Below, in pieces: positions 35,264 to 45,500 of a DNA stretch of 64,000 bases. Source of the DNA: Dillenia suffruticosa (Eukaryota > Streptophyta > Magnoliopsida > Dilleniales > Dilleniaceae); contig JAVTVX010000005.1 of the NCBI GenBank assembly GCA_033439265.1, forward strand, positions 3,792,001-3,856,000. Direction: 5' to 3'. The position numbers were made by a program, and so were the translations under genes. How positions within the stretch are numbered: position 1 is the stretch's first letter; each line of letters opens with the position of its first letter. The notes under the pieces were generated by a model that did no database searches, was not told the DNA's origin, and saw only the letters and a program-made list of their open reading frames with translations.

Positions 35264-37965
35264 CTTTGCAACTTAGGAGAAAGAACAGATATAGATAAGC
35301 AAGGCTGACATAAAATATGTGGCTGAAGGATATCAGAAGATTCGGAATTGGTTTTATCGCTTGTCCTCCTTTAATGTGGGGATAGGTCAATAGTTTCTTT
35401 TTGGAGTTTTGTTGCGCATTCCACTTTATCAAAGTGCATTTTTCGAACTACTTTTGCCATCCTGAGGGGTCTGGGTGTGACGGTCATGGATGGAGTTTTA
35501 TGGTTGCAGGGAACATTAAATTTCTGCAGTTCATATTTGATCGGTTGCTTATAAGCATTTTTAAATTTTATGGTTTGCTTGAAGGTAGGGGAATTTTCCA
35601 GGGCACTATATTTTTAGGGGTCTTGGAAGTGGAACTATTTCTGGGGTCTTTTGAGGTAAATGATTTTGTTAGATACTTTGATGTGGGCTGGTTGTTGAAA
35701 GGAGGAACACGTCCCCTAAGCTATACGGAAGACTATGGCTACCTCAAAACTTGCCTCTTTGGGGTTGGATTTTAGTTTTAGGCAACCCTCTGTAAGACAC
35801 TTTAGGGTTGGATTTTTCACTTACGTTTTATGATGTTTGCTTACATTTTTTTTCCTTGCAGAACTGCTGGCTTGACATCTTTTCCTGATTATCTGGTGCT
35901 GCACATGCGCAAATTTGTAATGGGGGAAGGATGGGTGCCTAAGAAGCTTGGTAGGTTTTCTAAGTGGATGTTTTGTTCTCACACTAGTCATTTCTAGTTT
36001 TGTATGACAAGGTACCACAGTGAATACTTCTGACCTCTCTATCTCTCTCTCTCTCCTTTTTTTTTATAATTTCTTTCTCCTTTGCCAACTCAGCTGTCTA
36101 TATAGATGTTCCCGATATGATAGATATTAGTCACCTGCGTAGCAAAGGAATTCAGCCTGGGGAAGAGCTATTACCTGAGACAGGTAGATACACTCTGGTG
36201 TTTTTATCTCAGTTTTAATTGAAAAATCTGCTAACATGTCCTGATACACACAATCTTGCTAATGTTATGTATTTTGTGTAAGCTCTTTGTGATCTAATAT
36301 TTGCCCGTCGAAGGAATTACGTCATAGATGGACCTCCCACCACATGAATTTGGAAGTCCTCTGAGGATTGCTGCCGGTTTACTTTTTAGTCTGAATGCCT
36401 TTCAACGAGCTTCTCAATATAAGCGTTTGGACATTATTGGGAAATATTCAATAATCTGAGATTAAATCGTACAAGTTGAAATTGTAGTTTTTCTAGACAA
36501 ATGCTGGGTTTCTGGTGCCATTAAAATCTTTCTTGACCAAGTTGAATAATTTTGCTTTGGCTGGATTCCAAGGATTGATTTCGGAATAATCTTTCTTGAC
36601 CAGCTGGAGATGAGATGGAGCCAAAGCAGTTTATAGCTGATGATGGAATTGTTGCCCAACTTGTTTCAATGGGCTTCAGTAAACTTCACTGTGAGAAAGC
36701 TGCTATTAACACCTTGAATGCTGGAGTAGAAGAGGCAATGGATTGGTTGCTCTCTCACATGGATGATCCAGGTACAACCTTTCCCTGTCAGTCGGAAAAG
36801 TCAATTTTAGGCATGTTCTGCTTGGGAGACTTAATTTTGGATTTGTTTTGCTTGAGAGTCATTTTATTTTAGTTTGATTTAGTTTTATTGGAAGGAAAAA
36901 TAATTATTATCTGCTTACTCTCTAGATCTAGATGCTCCTATATCCCATGGGGCACAAACATCATCTATTGACCAATCAAAAGTTGATACTCTAGTATCCT
37001 TTGGCTTTCAAGTAGACATCGCTAGGAAAGCATTAACAGCATCGGTAGTTATTTCTCCATCCCATATGTTTGATAGAATGCTCTATCCTGCAACCTTTTT
37101 TTTTTTTAACTACATATCTATTTGACAGGGTGGTGATGTCGAGAAAGCTACTGACTGGATTTTTAGCTAACCCCAGTGCCTCTGGCACATCAGACATGGA
37201 TGCTTTGGCCAGCACTGCATCAACCATTGATGATGCACTTCCTGATGGAGGAGGAAGTTAGTTTTCTATTCCTTGATTCTTGTTAAGCATACAAATGGTT
37301 CTGTCAATGCATGCTCATCAATTATCCGGCTTGCTTTTGTCCAATTCTATCTATGAGGAGATAAATAAAAAGTGTTAGTCGTAAACTTGGTATAGTTCAG
37401 ACAGTTGTCTGATTCCAGTAAGTTGGCAAATTTAAGGTACTTGATAGAATACATGTTTCCCATCATATAAATGTAAATTGGCCAACTTTTACAAGGGTAG
37501 AAGTTGTTAAAAGACCATATTCTAAATTAGGTATGGTGGTGAGGTGTTCAGAATTCTGATAGAAATTGGGTTTGAGTTCTAAGCTTGGGATGAGGCAGAT
37601 CTTTGCCTGATTGCCCTGAGGATTTATACCATTTTGTTTGGCACATGTGAGGGCATTGGTGGAGATGTTACTCTCCTCAAACCCCCCTGAATATACCAAG
37701 GACGTGTGAATACATGACCCTATGGGCACTTGCTGTGTATTTACCTGTTGTTTTTATGTCTTCAATACATCTGCTTGAATTGCTCTTATTCCTTTATGCA
37801 GGATACAGACTCATTGGGTTTGTCAGCCACATTGGAACTTCTACACAGTGTGGCCACTATGTTGCTCATATCCACAAAGAAGGGCAATGGGTGATTTTCA
37901 ATGACGACAAAGTTGGAGCTTCTGTTGACCCCCCGAAGGACATGGGATATATGTATTTTTTTTAG
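23408..37965 (+). CDS. UBP14: UBP14-type ubiquitin carboxyl-terminal hydrolase, 20 exons, two frameshifts
   Basis: Plant counterpart of USP5/isopeptidase T, which disassembles free polyubiquitin chains. Exons: 23408-23515, 23592-23763, 25745-25857, 25954-26290, 29334-29428, 30320-30453, 30526-30582, 30688 (or 30714)-30786, 31514-31568, 31648-31689, 32436-32516, 33452-33650, 34710-34767, 34864-34985, 35862-35950, 36094-36183, 36604-36771, 36926-37044, 37129-37256, 37802-37965; about 810 codons. Features: zinc-finger UBP domain (about residues 180-232, [16 protein letters not shown]), catalytic Cys box NLGNSCY (about 317-323), two UBA domains (exons 17 and 18-19) and the His box CGHYVAH near the end. 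Exon 14 lacks one base relative to the conserved frame, giving TAG at 34898-34900 after about 528 codons. Exon 19 has one extra base near 37168, giving TAA at 37168-37170. All other phases agree if exon 8 starts at 30688. The locus is either a recent pseudogene or contains two sequence errors. Confidence 0.9.
23519..23553. repeat. (CT)n microsatellite in UBP14 intron 1
   Basis: CT run just inside the 76-bp first intron. It may double as part of the polypyrimidine tract for the acceptor at 23591. Confidence 0.9.
23764..25744 (+). other. UBP14 intron 2
   Basis: A 2-kb intron between phase-1 exons. It contains open frames at 24472-24663 and 24712-24966, but they match no protein I recognise and lack start context. 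Nothing else of note was seen. Confidence 0.7.
25858..25953 (+). other. GC-AG intron (UBP14 intron 3)
   Basis: The exon reads CCT GAG AAG and is followed directly by GCATGC; the acceptor is CTGTAG|GTAAGG. Reading phase and the PEK-VRLAVD junction expected for UBP14 both require the break here. No GT lies at or next to the donor position. GC-AG introns are a known minor class (about 1% in plants), typically with an AAG before the GC, as here. Confidence 0.85.
28080..28660 (+). mobile_element. Degraded RTE-type LINE 3' ends in UBP14 intron 4
   Basis: Plus-strand translation of 28110-28290 recalls, with stops and frameshifts, the end of plant RTE-clade LINE ORFs: a basic segment, a 'kdms' segment, EVMTLDRNK and RRIRI. 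The typical terminal motif ADxKxWD* is visible as ADSKIWD-stop at 28486-28509, followed by TTG/TTA-rich tail sequence. A second diverged tail (CAATCCCAAAATTTGGGATTAAGG) lies at 28619-28642, about 135 bp downstream, so either two insertions or a tandem duplication occurred. The element is far too decayed to be active. Confidence 0.45.
28345..28385. repeat. (TTTA)n/(TTA)n microsatellite
   Basis: TTTA units passing into TTA units inside UBP14 intron 4. It lies within the LINE-like region and could derive from its tail. Confidence 0.85.
29921..30370 (+). repeat. 224/226-bp tandem duplication spanning part of UBP14 exon 6
   Basis: Bases 29921-30144 and 30145-30370 are tandem copies, about 92-95% identical by eye. 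Each contains intron sequence, a polypyrimidine tract, an acceptor TTTCCAG and the first 51 bp of exon 6 (encoding [15 protein letters not shown]). The second copy continues into the rest of exon 6 and is used in the gene model. In the first copy the exon start runs into duplicated intron DNA, so splicing to its acceptor (about 30095) would soon reach a stop codon. Confidence 0.9.
32379..32402. repeat. (CA)n microsatellite
   Basis: CA run about 33 bp before the exon 11 acceptor of UBP14. Confidence 0.9.
33666..34646. mobile_element. TIR-flanked non-autonomous element in UBP14 intron 12
   Basis: The left end (33666: GACCAAAACCACAA...AACTTTTG..CACATTCAAA) is matched in inverted orientation by the right end (ending 34646), whose complement reads GGCCAAAACCACAACC...AACTTTTGGCTTACATTCAAA. 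The inverted repeats are about 50-60 bp with small gaps. The 980-bp interior has no transposase-like frame. Long TIRs suggest a MULE- or MITE-type element. A clear target-site duplication was not found. Confidence 0.55.
35216..35261. repeat. (CT)n microsatellite in UBP14 intron 14
   Basis: More than twenty CT units. On the minus strand it generates a false Arg-Glu open frame. Confidence 0.95.
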
Positions 37966-39293
37966 AGGATCAAAAGTTGAAAGGTTTAAGAATTGGTGTT
38001 AGGATTAGTTTTCTTGAAACTCACATTCTCATTTGTGGAATGCCTGTGAACCATATTGCCCTTTGTGGTGTTGTGGTACAACTTTTCCAGTTTGCTGCAG
38101 ATTCTTTTCTAATTTGCAGCTCTGCGGAATGTGGTTGATGACCGTTAGTCCTTTTTAAACATTGCTTTTGTTCCTTAAGAGTAAAAACAGTTATAAAAAA
38201 TAATTTAATTCTTTCCCTGTCATTGAATTTCTTGGTGATAACAATTTGTTACGAGAGGATGGTTCTCTTGAAGCCCACGTATCTCCCCTCCTGGCCACAT
38301 AGTGTGGATGCTCGGTTCATGAGATTTGGCCAAAACGCTTCCGACCATATCAGGATTACTGATGAAATCAATATATAAATATAAATCTGGACAAATGATC
38401 TAATGCATGGTTTATACATCCTTGGAATTCAGGAATCATTCCGGCTGGTGATGGCATTTTCTATTTCTCAGTCTTATCTCTTATTATAATTACTACTGAA
38501 TTTAATTTGATTACAGAGAAAAGACGGAAACGGTGCAGGACAGAGCACCGGTAAGAAACAAGGTTATCCTTTCGCCATTTCATTTAGTGCTCAGTTTAGT
38601 GAATCAAGGCTTTGTGTCTGTCGCGCACTCGAGCAGGGATGAGGTCATTTGATGGCCTCAAGCTTGTGGAAGTATCATTCTAGTTCATTGGGCCTATCTG
38701 AAATTCCTGCACTCTGGTCAGAGGATCATGCCACTGTAGTCACTCTAGCTGTTTCCAAGGCGGGATGTCTGATAATAAAATTTAATCGCACTTTCAGTGG
38801 TTTTTGCCTATCATGAGATGGTCGAGACAGAAAAACACATGGCTATTTGCCGTTTCTATGATGTATGTATATATATATATATATATTTTTTTTCTTTCTG
38901 GGGAAGTTGCCAGTTTTGAGTGTGTTCGATGTACAATGTCCAAGGAAATGGTTTCAGATTGCTTCACTTCTTAATGCCATGGCATGATCTCAACTGATCG
39001 ACCGCAATAGAAAAAGAAAACAATCATAGTAATGGAGAACAGGGGATTTCTTGTAAATTACTTTGAAGCAGATTGAACAATCAAGAGAGCAACAGTATCT
39101 TGGAATTCACAAACTCTTTCATCGGTACGAGGATATACGAGGATAGTATAGAAACTCGGTGATATTACGAGTGTTTCTCAATGGATTCCACATTTCATCT
39201 CAATTCCATTCTGATCACCTTTTCCTCTTGTCACGATTTCATGCCCTTTCTTTTTCTGCCATACAAAATTTAATTCAAACACTTGAGAGAGAG

Positions 39294-39330
<37 letters not shown>

Positions 39331-39485
39331 AACTTCTGTGTTTGGTGTGGTTTTCTTGGTGGTGTTTATTTATGGATGATTGATCATGCAAGTCTGGACC
39401 CAAAAAAAAATTGATCATACAAGTGAGCAAAATGGGGTTTTCTCTGCGTTCGGCTGTGGATTAAGGCAAAGCCCTTGCCATTGTG

Positions 39486-39516
<31 letters not shown>

Positions 39517-40235
39517 TGATGGCAAACTTCAACGTACTGTGTTGAGGCAATTGTCTATGCGGTTCAAATCCAGGCTACGCCCAAGGAGGTAAGAAGCTTG
39601 GCCCACTTTGGCCATCTTTGTCCAAATAAACTCGGCCATTACTACACGTTTAAGGTTCAACCCAATTTTTTCATTATTGCCAAACTTTCAATCTCTCCCT
39701 AAGCCTGATCCGGCCATCTCGGGCTAAACCAAAGTTGATTTTAAGCCCAATTTTTCAGCCATCCGCAAATCTAATTTCATGTAAATATTTGTAATAAGTA
39801 GTCAAATTCTGTACCTGAGCAAGGCCCAACTCGATTGTCCGAATTGGTAGTCCGTTTCACCAGGTTGTCAATGCAATTAGCCATGAGCTAAATCAAAGGT
39901 GGTTTAGCTTAAGATCTCTCCATTCCTTTTACAGATCGAACAGTATCTACTAAATCAAGTCTCAGCCTAGTCAGTTGGGTTTTGTTTTTTAACTTCTCAG
40001 AAGTCAGTGTAGAATAGGCTGGGCCAGAAGGAAGGGAGCCCCACAAACTTTCATGAGTCCAGTGTCATCCAAGATGATCTCAAGCATGTGGCTATGCTAT
40101 GCCATCAAACATCCATCAAACAATGAAAATTTGCCTTATCAACTAATCTTTTAACGCGCTCTCTCTTGACTTTCTATCCTTCACATATACACTCCAGCAG
40201 AGAGTTCTCAACTCTGTTATTATTCTCTCACCTCC
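37966..40235. other. UBP14 3' flank and petC upstream region
   Basis: No further gene recognised. The first part is presumably the UBP14 3' UTR. Two (GA)n tracts (39290-39327 and 39489-39516) lie 0.7-0.95 kb before petC and could be GAGA-type promoter elements. No strong TATA box was picked out just upstream of the petC ATG. Confidence 0.5.
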
Positions 40236-41462
40236 ATGGCTGCCTCCACTCTCTCTCCTGCGACCAACCCTTCTCAGGTAAGCAGGGTCTCCAAACATTT
40301 TCGTGATCAAATTTTGTTCACGTTTGAAGCTCATTGCGAATTTGTGGCAGCTATGCTCAAGCAAGAATGGGATGTTTGGCACATCACAAGCATCAATTTT
40401 GAAGCCAACGAGGATTCAAGTGTTGGGAAAGGAAAAGAGCATGAGAATCACATGTGAAGCAGGTAGTATCCCAGTTGATAGAGTGCCAGACATGGGCAAG
40501 AGGCAGCTCATGAACTTGCTGCTTTTGGGTGCTGTTTCTCTCCCTACTGCTGGCATGTTGGTGCCTTATGCCGCCTTCTTTGTTCCACCTGGGTGAGTCT
40601 ATCCATATCTCAATTCAACTTTCCCTTAACAAAGCTTTACTCAATGAAATTCGGTTTCCTACTTGCTACTGTTAAAATGATAGTTACTGAAAAGGTCCCT
40701 TTGAAAATCGCATAAAGTTTAGCATGATTATGAACAAAGTACACTTGGGACAGATTTATAAGTTACTTCCGTTTTTTAAGGTTCATCATAATGTAGCCAA
40801 GTCGTATGAATATTTTGAGGAAATGAATATGGAAACTGCGGTATTTGAATAGGTCGGGAGGTGCTGGAGGTGGCACCATTGCAAAGGATGCCATTGGAAA
40901 TGATGTCGTTGCTTCTGAATGGCTCAAAAATCACGGACCAGGTGACAGAACCCTCACTCAAGGGCTGAAGGTATGTGAGTCAATTCTAAGAAAATTGCAC
41001 TCGGTATTTAGCTTGTGGATTTTGTTGTGCTAGTCTGAAAGACGAAAGTTCTGATAGTCTCTAACATTGTAATGTGCAGGGAGATCCTACCTACCTAGTT
41101 GTGGAGAGTGACAGAACACTTGCAACATATGGTATCAACGCAGTCTGCACACATCTTGGATGTGTAGTGCCATGGAATGCTGCTGAGAACAAATTCATTT
41201 GCCCCTGCCATGGTTCTCAGTACAACAACCAAGGTCGCGTTGTCAGAGGACCTGCTCCTCTTGTAATCTGTCTCTCCCTCTCTCACTTTGACATTTACAT
41301 TTTATGTCTGGTACTACATTGCTCTGGTAACTTACAAAGGTTGCCGTTGATTTTGTGCAGTCTTTGGCTCTGGCACATGCTGATATTGATGATGGAAAGG
41401 TTCTTTTCGTTCCATGGGTTGAGACTGATTTCAGGACAGGTGAAGCTCCATGGTGGGCTTGA
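40236..41462 (+). CDS. petC: Cytochrome b6f complex Rieske iron-sulfur protein, chloroplast, 5 exons
   Basis: The Rieske subunit passes electrons from plastoquinol to cytochrome f in the thylakoid cytochrome b6f complex. Exons: 40236-40277, 40351-40592, 40853-40970, 41080-41262, 41361-41462; all junctions GT-AG, 687 nt, 228 aa, close to the usual length. Residues 1 to about 50 form a Ser/Lys-rich transit peptide. [20 protein letters not shown] (from about residue 67) is the single membrane anchor, followed by the Gly-rich hinge at the exon 2/3 junction (PPGSGGAGGG). The cluster-binding motifs are CTHLGC (residues 157-162) and CPCHGSQY (175-182): C157, H159, C175 and H178 bind the 2Fe-2S cluster, and C162/C177 form the usual disulfide. 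It ends in GEAPWWA, typical of plant PetC. The ATG at 40236 sits in CCATGGCT, a good plant start context. No lesion seen; convergent with the kinase gene to the right. Confidence 0.97.
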
Positions 41463-42526
41463 AGTTCTCCACATGTTGATTGTGTTCTTTTACAAATTCA
41501 ATTTGAATTGAAAACAGAATTCATTTGTCCAAACAACAAGCTTTCAGCGTTGTACTCATTAGTGCTCCATTTTTCAAGCATTCTAAGGTTTACCCATTTT
41601 CAATTACAGATATTCTTTTTTTTTTTTTTTTTGGCATCACATTCAGTCTATAGCCATCTACCTTCCTTTGTGTTGCAAATCAGTATGCTTGCAAAATACC
41701 AAAAATCTCTAGTTTTTGAGACATGCGATATCCTATTAGAGGTTCAAAATTTTGGTCTTGCGCAACAAGAATGTGAATATTGTGCTCTCTTTTTTTCTTT
41801 TTTTTTTTTTTTTTTTTTTAAATCCTTAAACAGGGTGAGGGTAATCTCAAAGGGAAAACTAGGTAACACCATGCTGCTATTGCCAGTGGCTAATGCTCGT
41901 CCTTGTGAGGTTCTCGCAGTAAACATTTCAACTATTAAAGATTACTCCTTTATCAGAATGCTTAGTTAAACATTGTTACTAGTCACACATCGTCTTTCCC
42001 CAAAAATTGATTAACCCATCCACTAGAGGACATTGACTTTCCTATAATAAGATGGAGACTCTATGCTTCTTCCTCAAAATCATGTTGCCATTTAATCGCA
42101 TCCAGTTATTCCATGCAGACCTCATTTGACAGGACCAGAATAAACTCTAAAGCAATAAGACACAAGAACATTAAGATACTGAAAATTGCCAATCTTATTT
42201 CTTTCATACCTGGCAACTACATCATATCCGGTACTCCCATGCCAAATCAAGGAAATGGTATAGTCAACAAATTAATCAACAAGAGGATCAAAATGTGGCA
42301 AATTCCTGGGAATATTGATAGCAATTACAAGAACCGGGGATACGCAGAAGGAATGCGTATTTAAAACACTCTTATTGCTCAGTGTGATTATTTCCCCTTA
42401 TTTCTCAGCTCACTAAAACATATCCCTTTTGCTTTTGCCACTATTCGGTCAAAATTGTTTAGAAGAAAAATGAAGCAGTACTTTTTACAGGACCACCGTT
42501 TCTTGAATTGTGGTTGAACACATTTC
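41463..42526. other. Intergenic DNA between convergent genes
   Basis: It contains two poly-T runs (about 41608-41632 and 41797-41819), presumably the petC 3' UTR at the left and the 3' UTR of the minus-strand kinase gene at the right. The frame at 42113-42364 resembles nothing known and is probably chance. Confidence 0.6.
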
Positions 42527-45500
42527 TTACGGAGCCATGAGACCTTCAATTGTGTAGAAGAGTGACTCTGCCCAATCAACTTTAAACAGCAATGTTTGCA
42601 ATGTGTGCATGACATCATACTCCGGATCAAGTTTCCGCTGCCATCCCTACAAGAGAAGAGGGAGAGTTAACTTCATAATGGTAACCAGAAAAATATTCAA
42701 TCAGGCATTAAGTTTCTTTAATCTCAGGAAAAAAAATCAGCCTTTCCCAGGTCAAGCCAAATAAATTCAATCTAAACAATGTCGATATTAATCCATATGT
42801 GCACATGAAAACTACTATACCATAAAATTGTAATTCCTAATCAACTCCTTACACCAAAATCTAATGAATTATTGAGACACTCATTACTACTGTTATCCAT
42901 GGCATGGATACTGTTGTTACAAATGTAAGTTGCTGATTTACAGCGAAGGCTTTCTACTAAAGCACAAATTTTTACAACCACCAATATGTGGCATGCAAAA
43001 GTTGATCTTATCGCAGGGGGGAACCTAGATGGTTTTGAACATAATGCTCAAAAGAACGATACTGGTATTACTTTTCATCCGCAAATAGATATATTTCCCA
43101 CATACTGTCAATGTGTCCCAACATAGACAACATTCGTTTTTGAACATGATGATTGGGCCTCACAATGGAGAGTAGCTTTCCTCCTTCCCAAAAAAACCCC
43201 AAACTTGGTATTATTAATATTGACTCCATAACATCTTGATATCAACTCAAGGATCTTTACTAGTGGACTTAGTTAACAATAGTAACATAGATAGCATGAC
43301 ACAAGTAGCATAGATAATATTTGTTATCAGTTTAACTGATGGCTACTAATACAAAATGCTTAAACTTCGAAGTGGTTCATTTTCTTCTCAGTTAAGTAGG
43401 GAATTCTTTTGTGGTACTTAGAATTGGTTAAATCCCTAATTCTAACCAATAGCAAACCTAAAGGTACACTAAGGTGTTAACTCCTAACCGAACTTCAAGA
43501 CCCATCCTTCCCTTTCCTTCCCCTTTACCCCTTAAGATCATATCCTCGTGTACCAAATCTTGTGTCTATACGGAATTCTTCAGATGCAGGAATCCTAGAA
43601 ACGCAAGCATTCTATATTTATGTTCAAGAGGTGCCGTGCAAGTTCAAGCATCATAAGCTAAATTCACAACCCTCTCCCCATTGCTTCCAAGAAATTAAGC
43701 AATGTAAAACACCAATGTCATACATTGCAAAGCCATAATGCAACCTTAAAGAAATTTGCAGCATTACATATTCTAAACAGTAGCACAATGACATCCTAAA
43801 AGCAGACCACTAAATCGATTAAAGCTGCTAATATTTGAACGATGGAAAAAGCAGGTGAGCTTTGAAGTGATTAACAGATCACTAACCCATCGCCATAAAG
43901 CTGTGGAGGTAAAGGATATACAACTGCCGTCCTATAACTCATGACATTATTTCTAGTCTCAACCAACCATCTGCTAAAGCTTCCATGTACAACTTAGCTG
44001 TGAAGATCTTTGATGATAAAACTAATTTAAGGGAAAAAAGATCTGTTTAAATTATTTAGAGGGGAAAAAATCATGCGAGATACATCATGTAAAGAAAGAT
44101 TTCCATACAATATCCAGATGATGTATGCACATAAAGTGTAAATCTATACTCCATTCTAACCATTGAGAAAATCAGAGTAACCATAGATACTGCATATGAA
44201 AAGCCATATTACCTCTAGAACCAAAGTTGTTACCATCACTGTGCAAACATTGCCATCAATGTTGACTTTATGACGCCGAACTTGATCAAGCAGAATCTGC
44301 ATACACTCAGCCGGATGGAAAATATCTCCTTCTGGGGTAGCCCAGAAATTGAAGGTTTCTTCTACTTCCTGCAAAACAGTATGAAAACCTTATTTTATTT
44401 ATTTTGAGCTGATAAGACTGGCACTTATATAGCAGAGCAAGAGGATGAGTATTAGAATATTTTCACAATCCAGTTCCATGTTAAATTGAAATCATGATAT
44501 GGAGAATACCAGCAGTTTTATGCCATATTCCTCCAGAATTGTCAGAATAACAGTAGGTAAACTGATGCCCAGAAAATTTAGTGGTGCATAAGGCAGAAAA
44601 TTCAAGCACCTCAAGCTGACCAGAGTCAGTATAGTCAAACATATAACATAATAACACAAAATATAGTAGAAACCACGTATAGATGCAACACAATAACATA
44701 AAACAAAGATACCCATCAGAAACTGTAAATCTGAGCTGCATACTAATAAGCAGTGACTGCATTGAACACAAAAGAAAGTGCATTTGGCTGCTGAGCTATA
44801 AATAGCAATGGCATGTGACTGGTTCAATAACCTAAGTCCTAATGCACGTGATAAAACTTCAGCTCATGCAATATTTAGCAGAAGAGACTAATGAATCCAT
44901 TTTTGATAAAAATGTTTGATACAGAACAAAGACCAATACTCCGCAAAGGTCAATTGCACCAAACTTGCTAAGAAACTACTAGCATAACAGAAGCTGGCCC
45001 ATTCTTTTGGCCAAAGACTCAAATGCTCAGAATTCCTCATATCATAGTCCATGAGGAAGACTACACAACAGCAGGCCTATATCATCAACATTAGATTAAG
45101 CATCATTGAACCCCACACCCATTTCCATGAAGGAATTTGCATGGCATAAGTTGGTGAAAGAATTTAGATTAACTGTCCAATGAGGCAATAGAATAACCGG
45201 CAACTAAACCATGTGGACTATGCATTACCTTAATGAAAGCCTCCGGATTTGGGCAGTTTTGTCTTTTAGAAAGCTGAAGTGTGCACTGGGCAGCAGTTCG
45301 GCCATCTCGTAGAGCCACAGCCTTAAAGAACTCTAGCAAAGTCAATCTGTCTTTCTGGGAGAGCTCAGCAGTCATGCCCACATCGAGAAAAACAACATGT
45401 GGCCTTGACTTGAAAAGCTGTTTCTGCGAAGCCTTTCCATGGCCTACTCGGACAAGTATATTGCCAGGATGCATGTCAGCGTGAATAAAATTGTCTACCT

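Noticed and set aside
42113-42364. 83-codon frame between petC and the ADCK2-like gene
   Set aside because: No family resemblance, and located between two convergent 3' ends.
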